From positions 1-64,000 of the forward strand of contig CAZGTU010000007.1 of assembly GCA_964528675.1 (NCBI GenBank): DNA of 64,000 bases, read 5' to 3'. Positions 7,695 to 15,731 of this stretch are shown here, in pieces (position 1 is the first letter of the stretch; every line of letters begins with the position of its first letter). Source of the stretch: CAYRTD01 sp964528675 (GTDB lineage Bacteria; Bacteroidota; Bacteroidia; Bacteroidales; GCA-2748055). The translations under genes and the position numbers were made by a program. Below the pieces are notes generated by a model. It made no database searches, was not told the DNA's origin, and saw only the letters and a program-made list of their open reading frames with translations.

Positions 7695-8681
7695 ATGGCT
7701 CAGTCAAACTTCGTCGATTACGTTAAGATCTTTTGCCGCTCAGGTAAGGGAGGTGCAGGATCTGCACACCTCCACAGGGAGAAATTTGTGCCCAAGGGAG
7801 GCCCCGACGGGGGTGACGGGGGGCGAGGTGGTCATGTCATATTGAAGGGGAACAGGCAATTATGGACTCTACTTCATTTGAAATACAGCAAACATATTTT
7901 CGCCGGTAATGGTGATCCTGGTGCAGCAGCATTGAAGACAGGTGCGGATGGGGATGATCGTATTATTGAAGTTCCGCTCGGAACCGTTGCCAAAGATGAG
8001 AATGGTAGTTTTATTTTTGAAATTACAGAGCATGATGAAGAAAAAATCCTCCTGAGAGGAGGCAGGGGAGGACTTGGAAATAATCATTTCAAATCGTCAA
8101 CGAACCAGACTCCCAGGTATGCCCAGCCTGGGGAACCTGGTGAAGAAGGATGGAAAATCCTGGAATTGAAATTACTGGCCGATGTAGGACTTGTAGGATT
8201 TCCCAATGCCGGAAAATCTACACTTCTGTCTGTGGTTTCAGCTGCGAAGCCCAAAATTGCCGATTATGCCTTCACCACATTGACTCCCAATCTTGGAATT
8301 GTTTCTTACCGGCAGGAGAGGTCGTTCGTTATGGCTGATATACCGGGAATAATCGAAGGCGCCAGTGAAGGAAAAGGTTTGGGTACCCGATTTTTACGTC
8401 ATATTGAAAGAAATGCAACTCTTTTGTTCCTTGTGCCTGCAGACAGCGATGATATTCATAATGAGTACAATATTTTGCTTAATGAATTGAAAGAATACAA
8501 TCCGGAGTTGCTGGATAAAAAACGATTGCTCGCTATTTCTAAATCGGATATGCTGGATGATGAGTTGAAAGAAGAAATAAGAAAAGATTTGCCACCCGTG
8601 CCCTGGCTTTTTATCTCATCTGTAGCAAACCAGGGTCTTACAGAATTAAAGGATAAGCTCTGGGAATTACTTAATTCATAA
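7695..8681 (+). CDS. obgE: GTPase ObgE/CgtA
   Basis: This 328-residue protein has the glycine-rich Obg fold at residues 1-158 (for example GGDGGRGGHVILKG and GGRGGLGNNHFKSSTN). It is followed by a G domain with G1 GFPNAGKSTLL, G3 DIPGIIEGASEGKGLG and G4 SKSD. There is no C-terminal OCT domain, as is common in Bacteroidota. Obg GTPases act in late 50S ribosome assembly and stress control. It is co-directional with adk and is followed 3 bases later by the PAP2 gene. Confidence 0.96.
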   Translation: MAQSNFVDYVKIFCRSGKGGAGSAHLHREKFVPKGGPDGGDGGRGGHVILKGNRQLWTLLHLKYSKHIFAGNGDPGAAALKTGADGDDRIIEVPLGTVAKDENGSFIFEITEHDEEKILLRGGRGGLGNNHFKSSTNQTPRYAQPGEPGEEGWKILELKLLADVGLVGFPNAGKSTLLSVVSAAKPKIADYAFTTLTPNLGIVSYRQERSFVMADIPGIIEGASEGKGLGTRFLRHIERNATLLFLVPADSDDIHNEYNILLNELKEYNPELLDKKRLLAISKSDMLDDELKEEIRKDLPPVPWLFISSVANQGLTELKDKLWELLNS

Positions 8682-8684
8682 TCT

Positions 8685-9263
8685 ATGCTTGAGTTTTTAC
8701 AGGAAATAGATCAGACTATTTTGCTGGCAGTTAACAGCTGGAATTCACCCTTCTGGGATAATGTTATGTGGTGGATAAGCGGTAAGTACAGCTGGTGGCC
8801 ATTCTATCTCGCTCTTCTTGTCTATATTTTCTGGCAAAAAAACTGGAAAGAAGCCCTTTTCATTCTTTTATCCGTTATATTGCTAATAACTCTGAGTGAC
8901 CAGACTTCTGTGCATTTATTCAAGGAAGTCTTTGAACGGCCGCGACCGTCACATCATCCTGTTTTGACCGATCAATTGCATTATGTGAATAATTACAAAG
9001 GAGGGAAATACGGATTCATATCTTCGCATGCCTCCAACACTTTTTCTGTAGCATTTTTCCTTGTTCTCGTGTTTCGGAGGAGATGGCTGACATTTATCCT
9101 TATCTTCTGGGCAGCCCTCGTTTCGTATAGCAGGATGTATCTTGGCGTTCATTATTTTTTCGATGTTTTTGTGGGAGCTTTATGGGGGATGCTCCTTGGC
9201 TTCATTATTTACAAACTATTTTTATTAACGAAAGAGAAATTACTGCAAAAGCATCAGGGTTAG
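8685..9263 (+). CDS. PAP2 family membrane phosphatase
   Basis: This 192-residue integral membrane protein has about five hydrophobic segments. The three PAP2 catalytic motifs are visible: KEVFERPRP (KxxxxxxRP), SSHASNTFS (the PSGH-type motif with SSHA) and SRMYLGVHYFFDV (SRxxxxxHxxxD). Such enzymes dephosphorylate lipid phosphates such as undecaprenyl pyrophosphate or phosphatidylglycerophosphate; the substrate is not decidable here. Its start lies 3 bases after the obgE stop, so the two are probably co-transcribed. Confidence 0.88.
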   Translation: MLEFLQEIDQTILLAVNSWNSPFWDNVMWWISGKYSWWPFYLALLVYIFWQKNWKEALFILLSVILLITLSDQTSVHLFKEVFERPRPSHHPVLTDQLHYVNNYKGGKYGFISSHASNTFSVAFFLVLVFRRRWLTFILIFWAALVSYSRMYLGVHYFFDVFVGALWGMLLGFIIYKLFLLTKEKLLQKHQG

Positions 9264-9389
9264 AAAAGATCAAAAGAGCGGTCAATCTTCACAACATTTC
9301 GCAACTGAAAATTTTAGCTGGAAACTGTCCTGTAAACCTGAATTATCATCTCCAACCTTATCAGGCTTACCTTGAGAGACTTTTTTTCT

Positions 9390-9397
9390 TATTTTTG
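9390..9397 (+). promoter_or_regulatory. -7 promoter element of lplA (TATTTTTG)
   Basis: TATTTTTG fits TAnnTTTG and ends 16 bases before the lplA ATG, predicting a very short leader. There is no -33 TTG at standard spacing. Confidence 0.45.
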
Positions 9398-9413
9398 CCT
9401 GAGCTAAAAAAAT

Positions 9414-10400
9414 ATGACTATGCTTTGTATACAGGATAAAAATACCGATCCCTATTTCAATCTTGCAGCAGAAGAATATATGCTGAAGAATTTCACTGAA
9501 GACGTGTTCATGCTCTGGAGAAATGCTAATGCCATTATAGTTGGAAAACATCAGAACACATTGGCAGAGATCAATCTTGATTATGTGAGGGAGAAAAATA
9601 TTAAGGTGGTGAGAAGAATTTCAGGCGGAGGAGCGGTTTTTCATGACCTGGGGAATCTGAACTTCACTTTTATCCGTACCGGAGATGAAGGGCATCTTGT
9701 GGATTTTAAAAAATTCACCCTGCCAATTATCGAAGTACTTCAGAAAATGGGCGTAAATGCAAAATTCCAGGGAAGGAATGATATCACCATCGATGGGAAG
9801 AAATTTTCAGGAAATGCCGAACATGTCTGGAAGAACAGAACCCTGCATCACGGTACCATCCTGTATTCTTCAGTAATTTCCGATCTTACCAAAGCACTCA
9901 AGGTGAATCCTTTGAAATTTAAAGATAAAGCGGTTAAGTCAGTACGATCAAGGGTAACCAATATAAGTGAACATCTTGAAGCGAAAATGGATGTGACCGG
10001 GTTTTCTGACAGTATTATGAAGCAAATAATGGAGAAGTATGAGGATTCCGGGATTTATGAATTTACACCGGAAGACATAAAGAAAATTGAAAAAATAAGG
10101 GATGAAAAGTTTGCTTTATGGGACTGGAATTTTGGATATTCACCCAAATATAATTTTGAAAAACTGGTAAAAACCAATGGAGGAACCCTTGAATTTCATA
10201 TTGATGTAGAAAAAGGGATCATGAAAGATGTTAAGATATATGGTGATTTCTTCCATAAATATGATATCGGAACCATTGAAAAGGCGCTTTCAGGCGTGCA
10301 GCATGATCCCGATGCAATCAGGAATAAACTTGCGGAATTCAATTTCAATGATTATTTCAAGCACATGACTGTTGATGAATTCATTTCGGGAATGTTTTAG
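9414..10400 (+). CDS. lplA: Lipoate-protein ligase A
   Basis: This 328-residue protein attaches salvaged lipoate to E2 and H proteins through lipoyl-AMP. The lipoate/lipoyl-AMP loop RRISGGGAVFHDLGNLNFTF is near residues 64-83. GRNDITIDGKKFSGNAE and the HHGTILYSS strand are further family marks. The C-terminal accessory domain (about 240-328) is present, so this is a full single-chain ligase. It probably has its own promoter at 9390. The genome is likely to have lipoylated dehydrogenase complexes, which are not in this window. Confidence 0.94.
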   Translation: MTMLCIQDKNTDPYFNLAAEEYMLKNFTEDVFMLWRNANAIIVGKHQNTLAEINLDYVREKNIKVVRRISGGGAVFHDLGNLNFTFIRTGDEGHLVDFKKFTLPIIEVLQKMGVNAKFQGRNDITIDGKKFSGNAEHVWKNRTLHHGTILYSSVISDLTKALKVNPLKFKDKAVKSVRSRVTNISEHLEAKMDVTGFSDSIMKQIMEKYEDSGIYEFTPEDIKKIEKIRDEKFALWDWNFGYSPKYNFEKLVKTNGGTLEFHIDVEKGIMKDVKIYGDFFHKYDIGTIEKALSGVQHDPDAIRNKLAEFNFNDYFKHMTVDEFISGMF

Positions 10401-10478
10401 ATTTTTGTTTTCAACACTCCAGGTCAGAATCCTGGGATTTCTCATAGGTCCTTCAACATTTTTATTATTGACTCTGCG

Positions 10479-11039
10479 CTAATAGGAATAAGCTTTTATC
10501 CAATCGATCTCAAGCGCAAACTTTCCTTCCTGTTTATCGGAAATTAAAAAACCAAGTTGTTTTATATTTTCCTTATTTAGCCTGTCGGCATCAAGGATGA
10601 TCCTGCCACGATAGCGTGGAGTGAAATCATTGAAAGGAATTTCAATTTCCTGCCATTCATTTTCTATGCTCTGAAAGTCGGCTGCATATGCAATTCCGTT
10701 ATAGGAGTTATCCGTTCTTAAGCGGAAACTGTATTTCTTACCATCGCCTCTGACCCTGATCTTTATACCTTCATATTTTTTCAGGTCAAATGCTTTTGAC
10801 TGGGTTCGGAAAGATGCGAATCCCCCGTTATTTTTAAGTGATACATTACCGGTAAACTTCAAATACCCGGCAGGTATGTATTCAATATCGCTGGTTGAAA
10901 CACCCCCCATCACTACATCATTGATGATCAGCCATTCCGGAATTTCGTCACGATCTCTGAAATCTAATATTATTTCTTCTTTATAGCTTTGCATTATCAA
11001 CGGAATAATCCATAAGGTAAATATATATATTATTGACAT
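10479..11039 (-). CDS. CIA30 family protein (NDUFAF1-like fold), exported
   Basis: This 186-residue protein has the CIA30 signature: WLIINDVVMGGVSTSDIE followed by LKFTGNVSLKNNGGFASFRT, and GIKIRVRGDGKKYSFRLRTD. In eukaryotes the fold helps assemble respiratory complex I. Bacterial members are galactose-binding-like jelly rolls of unknown role. The N-terminus MSIIYIFTLWIIPLIMQS resembles a short signal peptide. An alternative start is the Met at residue 16 (10992-10994). It reads away from lplA. Confidence 0.82.
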   Translation of the reverse strand: MSIIYIFTLWIIPLIMQSYKEEIILDFRDRDEIPEWLIINDVVMGGVSTSDIEYIPAGYLKFTGNVSLKNNGGFASFRTQSKAFDLKKYEGIKIRVRGDGKKYSFRLRTDNSYNGIAYAADFQSIENEWQEIEIPFNDFTPRYRGRIILDADRLNKENIKQLGFLISDKQEGKFALEIDWIKAYSY

Positions 11040-11185
11040 CGTTTGCTTTTATTTTAATTAATAAAGTCATCTTCATACCGACTGAAATTCAGTTGCATGT
11101 AAATCTATTCTGAATGCAAAACTGATTATTATTTAAACAAGTTCCATGACATAAATGTTTAAAAATCTGCTTATTTGGAAAAGGC

Positions 11186-11308
11186 TTAGAAAGCAAGTTT
11201 TATACCCAAGCCCGGATCAAGAGACAACCAGATGTTATCTGAAATAGTAGAATCAATGAAAGACTTAAGCTCAATGTTGATGGCACGTGGAATTTTAAGG
11301 GGAAGTTT
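11186..11308 (-). pseudogene. Orphan barrel-type C-terminal segment, in frame behind the DUF5700 stop
   Basis: Reading leftward past the TAA at 11309-11311, the same frame stays open for 40 codons to a second TAA (11186-11188). It encodes a segment with alternating polar/hydrophobic strands that ends DPGLGIKLAF, a typical closing strand of an outer-membrane barrel ending in Phe. There is no start codon or further barrel upstream. It may be the 3' remnant of a lost barrel gene, or a readthrough extension of the gene at 11309-12313. Confidence 0.4.
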
Positions 11309-12313
11309 TTACCCAGGAATGTTTTTAAGTGAAAGGTATTCTTTAATAAACTTATTGGGATTGGTTTTGATTAATTTTGTCAGATATTCCCGACCATGAA
11401 CAGTATCTATGTTTTGAGCAATTCTTGCTCCAACCCTGTACCATAATCTTTTACCTGAGAGTTGAAATATGAGTTCCCAATCTACTTGTGTAACAGGTGC
11501 ATCAGGATTTTTACTGAAATGCTCATAGATCTTAAAATATTCTTCTTCAAGTTTATCCATCAATGAATCGTTTTGCAATGCGATGTAATCTTTATCTGTA
11601 TTTAATCCTTTTTCCCTCTTTCTTATATCATAGGCTGCATAAGTAGCCATTCCTTCAAGTTGAGTAAAATACTCAATAAAAGATTTGACCTCTGCATGAT
11701 TCTTAAAATCGATTGAGGGTAAAGAACTGTTTTTAACCTGCAGAAAACCTGCATGGTGCATCTCATGAATGGAATAAAATTTTATCTCTTTTAGATTTTC
11801 CCGGTAATGAGAATGAGCAAGATTAACACTGGAATTTCCATCGAAGGTTACACCCAGATCATAACCAAGGGTGAAGAATAAGAATGTAGAATCTCTGAAT
11901 GTAAAATCTGCTGGGAGAAATTCCGGAATAATCCGGCTAACTATGCCACTGTCTTCTATACTGTCTTTTGCATACTCCAGGGCTATTTTATATTCGGAGA
12001 GAAATTGCTTTTTTTCTTCGTGAGGAGAGAGAAGGGCTTTAATCATGTCGGATCTTGAACCAAGAGGAAGCCCATAGTCAAAATCTTCCCTGCTAAACTG
12101 TTTAGCGTGATTATAAATATGTTTTGCACCACCGGTGCTGGCTATTTTTTCTATAAGAGTAGTGTCTCCTGTCTCAAAATATTCAATAGCCAGTTGTGCA
12201 AAATCGTAATTGTAGATCAATGATGGAGAGTTATCTCTTTTCGTGCAGGAATAAAGAATAAAAAGGACAGAGATACTTACCAAGGGGATGCTTTTTCTCA
12301 TTATTATGAACAT
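11309..12313 (-). CDS. DUF5700-like zinc metallopeptidase lipoprotein
   Basis: This protein has 334 residues from the ATG at 12311-12313. A start at 12301 would give MRKSIPLVSISVLFILYSC, a lipoprotein signal with the lipobox Cys in LYSC. The core has SIHEMHHAGFL, an HExxH zinc site (about residue 187), and downstream FIEYFTQLEGMATYAAYDIR, which could supply the third zinc-ligand glutamate. This pattern matches the putative zinc-dependent peptidase family DUF5700. It probably acts at the outer membrane or in the periplasm on an unknown substrate. A 40-codon open extension follows its stop in frame. Confidence 0.72.
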   Translation of the reverse strand: MFIIMRKSIPLVSISVLFILYSCTKRDNSPSLIYNYDFAQLAIEYFETGDTTLIEKIASTGGAKHIYNHAKQFSREDFDYGLPLGSRSDMIKALLSPHEEKKQFLSEYKIALEYAKDSIEDSGIVSRIIPEFLPADFTFRDSTFLFFTLGYDLGVTFDGNSSVNLAHSHYRENLKEIKFYSIHEMHHAGFLQVKNSSLPSIDFKNHAEVKSFIEYFTQLEGMATYAAYDIRKREKGLNTDKDYIALQNDSLMDKLEEEYFKIYEHFSKNPDAPVTQVDWELIFQLSGKRLWYRVGARIAQNIDTVHGREYLTKLIKTNPNKFIKEYLSLKNIPG

Positions 12314-12440
12314 TTGCTTTCATTTTAATCTGGAAATGCCTTTAATATCAAGTCACACAAATTTATATCAATTATGAAATTTCTCCAACAAAATAAAAAA
12401 TTAGGGATTCGAAAGTCCAGGTCGAAGACTTTTTAGATTG

Positions 12441-12473
12441 TTGCTTCCGGATAAAGGATATTCCTTATTTTTG
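12441..12473 (+). promoter_or_regulatory. Bacteroidota-type promoter of plsC
   Basis: A -33 TTG at 12441-12443 and a -7 TATTTTTG at 12466-12473 (consensus TAnnTTTG) are separated by 22 bases, close to the usual 19-21. The plsC ATG follows 32 bases after the -7 box. Confidence 0.55.
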
Positions 12474-12505
12474 TGATTGCTTAAATCTGTATTTATACTT
12501 TTATT

Positions 12506-13249
12506 ATGCAGAATATCCTTCTGAAAAGTCTCTCGATCATATTATGGATCTGGTTCCTGCTGTCATCTATATTATTCACTCCGGTGATTTTGCTTTTATG
12601 GCTTTTTACCTTCTGGTGGGATAAAAAACTGAGAGTTGTACATCTGTTTTCCTGCTTCTGGGGAGCTCAGTACATATGGGTTAATCCTCTCTGGAAACTA
12701 AAAATCATCGACCGGAAGAAATTTGATGACAGCAAGGCATATATTATCATTTCGAATCATCAGAGTCTTGTAGATATAATTGTGATATACAGTATTTTTA
12801 AGCACTTTCGCTGGACATCAAAAGTAGAAAATTTCAGGTTGCCTTTTGTGGGCTGGGTGCTTTCTTTTAACCGGTCGGTAAAAGTTTACCGGAATAATCC
12901 TGATGCCTATAAGCTATTCAGAAAGAAAGCCGGGAAGGCTTATCAACAGGGAAATTCACTGATGATATTTCCGGAAGGAACACGGTCAAAAGACGGCAAT
13001 CTGAACCGTTTCAAGGAAGGAGCCTTTTTCCTGGCTCATGATCTGAAAGCTGATATTCTTCCCATGGTGCTTGAGGGTACATCAAGAGCTATTCCCAAAA
13101 CCGGATGGAGCCTTCGGGGAAAGCAAAGGATGCAACTTAAAGTGCTTGATCCTGTACCTTATGAGGAATTCAGTGTACTCTCCATAAAAGAAACTCGTCT
13201 TAAATTCCAGGAATTGATCGGAAATGAGCTTCATGAAATCAGGAAATGA
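12506..13249 (+). CDS. plsC: 1-acyl-sn-glycerol-3-phosphate acyltransferase
   Basis: This 247-residue protein acylates lysophosphatidic acid to phosphatidic acid at the inner membrane. Motif I SNHQSLVDI (Hx4D, residues 93-101) and motif III FPEGTRSKDG (about 155-164) are present, with a hydrophobic N-terminus (LWIWFLLSSILFTPVILLLW). A late motif DILPMVLEGTS matches block IV. Its product feeds the CdsA and Psd enzymes encoded at 21.6-23.1 kb. It appears monocistronic. Confidence 0.9.
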   Translation: MQNILLKSLSIILWIWFLLSSILFTPVILLLWLFTFWWDKKLRVVHLFSCFWGAQYIWVNPLWKLKIIDRKKFDDSKAYIIISNHQSLVDIIVIYSIFKHFRWTSKVENFRLPFVGWVLSFNRSVKVYRNNPDAYKLFRKKAGKAYQQGNSLMIFPEGTRSKDGNLNRFKEGAFFLAHDLKADILPMVLEGTSRAIPKTGWSLRGKQRMQLKVLDPVPYEEFSVLSIKETRLKFQELIGNELHEIRK

Positions 13250-13418
13250 TACAGATATTATTATTCCCGGGAAAAATCAATTGGCAAAAATCATAGAAAT
13301 CAACTTCGTTTCCAAAAACTGGCACATTTTATGTATTGCCCCATAACCTGGATCAGCAGAATATATTGCTGGCTGATTATTTCATGAAATAAGTAAAATC
13401 AGAAGAAGAATGGATTTA

Positions 13419-13659
13419 ATTAGCTAAATTTGTGCAGGCTTCACATCCGGGTGATCAGGATCAAAGATTTGACTGGTACCGATGTAGAAGAAACAGATGA
13501 GGATATTGATGATAAAATAGCAACTTCGAAAAAAAATGGTTTGATGTTGACCTTTCTGAATATGAATACCAGGAGGAATGGGTGAGAAACTTTGACACTG
13601 CAGGGATATATTACCAAAATAAGAGGACTCGGTTCTGCGTTGTAGCAGTAAGTTGTTAA
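13419..13659 (+). pseudogene. Decayed gene with a frameshift at a poly-A run
   Basis: This lies in the 523-base gap before parE. After a stop at about 13420 one frame reads RIKDLTGTDVEETDEDIDDK up to an eight-A run at 13529-13536. After the run a different frame reads WFDVDLSEYEYQEEWVRNFD and on to a stop at 13657-13659. One extra A would join both into a single open frame, so it is either a real frameshift or a sequencing error. I do not recognise the family. The bases on either side (13250-13418, 13660-13744) show nothing else. Confidence 0.4.
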
Positions 13660-13744
13660 CAATTCCTTTTAATCAAATTATTGAAAGCCTGAGAATTAAA
13701 TTTATTGTTGAAAAGTCATATATATCAGGACATTATCTTTTCTA

Positions 13745-13752
13745 TATATTTG
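13745..13752 (+). promoter_or_regulatory. -7 promoter element of the topoisomerase operon (TATATTTG)
   Basis: This is a perfect TAnnTTTG match, 20 bases before the subunit B ATG at 13773. The nearest TTG pair (13705-13710) is too far upstream to be a normal -33 box. Confidence 0.5.
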
Positions 13753-13772
13753 TCCAAATTAGGTAGAATGTT

Positions 13773-15716
13773 ATGAGCGCGAATTATTCAGAAGAAAGTA
13801 TACGGACACTTGACTGGAAAGAACATATCAGGAAAAGGCCGGGAATGTATATCGGCAAACTTGGTGATGGTTCTTCGCAGGATGATGGCATTTACGTGCT
13901 GCTGAAAGAAGTTATCGACAATTCTATCGATGAGTTCATGATGGGGTATGGCAAAGTCATCGAAGTGAATATTAATGAAGATGAGGTAACGGTCAGGGAC
14001 TATGGAAGGGGAGTTCCACTGGGCAAAGTTGTGGATGTCGCTTCTAAAATGAATACCGGAGCAAAGTACGATTCCAAGGTCTTTAAAAAATCCGTAGGAC
14101 TTAACGGCGTTGGGATAAAAGCTGTAAACGCTCTCAGTTCCAACTTCTATATTGAATCGGTCAGGGAAGGGAAAGCAAAATCTGCATTCTTCGAAACCGG
14201 TAAGCTTACCAAGGACTCTCCGGAAACTTCCTCGGATGGAAAGAACGGTACCACCATCCGTTTTATCCCTGATGAAGAGCTTTTCGGTAAGTTTAATTTC
14301 ATTGAGGAATACATAGAAAGCATGCTTAAAAACTATGTATATCTCAATGCCGGACTGAAAGTAATTTTTAACGGCAAAACATTTCAATCGAAAAACGGAC
14401 TCCTTGATCTGCTCAATGATTTTATGAACGAGGAACCAATATATCCGGTTATTCATCTTAAGAATCATGATATAGAGGTAGCTCTGACTCATGGCAATCA
14501 ATATGGTGAGGAGTATTACAGTTTCGTAAACGGTCAGCATACCACCCAGGGAGGAACTCATCTTATAGCCTTTCGGGAAGCTCTGGTTAAAACAATACGT
14601 GATTTTTATAAAAAGGATTTTGATGCTTCCGATATCAGGGCATCTATTATTGCTGCCGTAAGTATTAAAGTGGAAGAACCGGTTTTCGAATCTCAGACAA
14701 AAACCAAGCTCGGTTCAAAGGATATAGGCCCTCAAGGCCCTTCTGTAAGGAATTTCATTATAAACTTCCTTTCAACAACACTGGATAATTATCTGCATAA
14801 AAATCCGGATACCGCCAATAAGCTCCTGAAAAAGATCCTGGAATCAGAGAAGGAAAGGAAAGCGATTTCGGGCATTCAAAAACTGGCGAAGGAAAGAGCC
14901 AAAAAAGCCAACCTGCACAATAGAAAGCTAAGGGATTGCCGGATACATTATAATTCGAGTCATGATCAGAAAGAAGAGACCATGATCTTTATCACGGAGG
15001 GTGATTCAGCTTCCGGTTCAATTACAAAATCAAGGAATGTGAATACCCAGGCAGTTTTCAGTCTTAAAGGAAAACCGCTGAATACTTTTGGTCTGACGAA
15101 AAAGATTGTATATGAGAATGAAGAGTTCAATCTCCTTCAAGCCGCATTGAACATTGAAGAAGGGCTCGATACCCTCAGGTATAAAAAAGTTATCATTGCT
15201 ACTGATGCCGATGTTGACGGAATGCATATCCGTTTACTTTTGATCACTTTCTTCCTTCAGTTTTTCCCGAATCTTGTCAGGAAAGGCCATTTATACATAC
15301 TAAAAACGCCTCTTTTCCGTGTTCGGGATAAGAGAAAAACATTTTATTGCTATTCGGATGAGGAGAAGAGGAAGGCCATTCGAGAGATCGGCAAGAACGC
15401 TGAGATTACCAGGTTCAAGGGACTTGGTGAGATCTCTCCGGATGAATTCAAGAATTTTATCGGAAATGATATTCGTCTTGAACCTGTAAGGTTGTCAAAA
15501 GAAGATACTGTAAGTGATCTTCTTACTTTCTATATGGGGAAAAACACTCCGGACCGCCAGGATTTTATTATTGATAATCTGAGATTGGAAGAAGATTATG
15601 TAGAGGAAGAGGAAGAATTGGTTGCCGAGGTTGTTGAGGAAGTGAAAGAAGATGAGCAGAGTGGAAAAAAGAAAAAAGAACCTGAAAAGGTTGAAGAAAC
15701 TGAGGAAGTTGAATAA
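13773..15716 (+). CDS. parE: Type IIA DNA topoisomerase subunit B (topoisomerase IV ParE type)
   Basis: This protein has 647 residues. The GHKL ATPase domain has EVIDNSIDEFMMG (residues 47-59), VRDYGRGVPLG and LNGVGIKAVNALSS. The transducer domain follows, then a TOPRIM domain with ITEGDSASGSI and ATDADVDGMHIRLLL. Together with the next gene it forms a tetramer that decatenates or supercoils DNA. The last 45 residues are a low-complexity Glu/Lys tail. The start 15 bases before the next gene indicates an operon with the A subunit. ParE rather than GyrB is inferred from the pairing with this ParC-like A subunit and the missing GyrB insert. Confidence 0.9.
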   Translation: MSANYSEESIRTLDWKEHIRKRPGMYIGKLGDGSSQDDGIYVLLKEVIDNSIDEFMMGYGKVIEVNINEDEVTVRDYGRGVPLGKVVDVASKMNTGAKYDSKVFKKSVGLNGVGIKAVNALSSNFYIESVREGKAKSAFFETGKLTKDSPETSSDGKNGTTIRFIPDEELFGKFNFIEEYIESMLKNYVYLNAGLKVIFNGKTFQSKNGLLDLLNDFMNEEPIYPVIHLKNHDIEVALTHGNQYGEEYYSFVNGQHTTQGGTHLIAFREALVKTIRDFYKKDFDASDIRASIIAAVSIKVEEPVFESQTKTKLGSKDIGPQGPSVRNFIINFLSTTLDNYLHKNPDTANKLLKKILESEKERKAISGIQKLAKERAKKANLHNRKLRDCRIHYNSSHDQKEETMIFITEGDSASGSITKSRNVNTQAVFSLKGKPLNTFGLTKKIVYENEEFNLLQAALNIEEGLDTLRYKKVIIATDADVDGMHIRLLLITFFLQFFPNLVRKGHLYILKTPLFRVRDKRKTFYCYSDEEKRKAIREIGKNAEITRFKGLGEISPDEFKNFIGNDIRLEPVRLSKEDTVSDLLTFYMGKNTPDRQDFIIDNLRLEEDYVEEEEELVAEVVEEVKEDEQSGKKKKEPEKVEETEEVE

Positions 15717-15731
15717 GATTATTAAGAAAGA

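Noticed and set aside
13441..13662. - strand frame in the gap before parE
   Set aside because: Serine/valine-rich composition typical of an antisense frame. The + strand frames are more protein-like.
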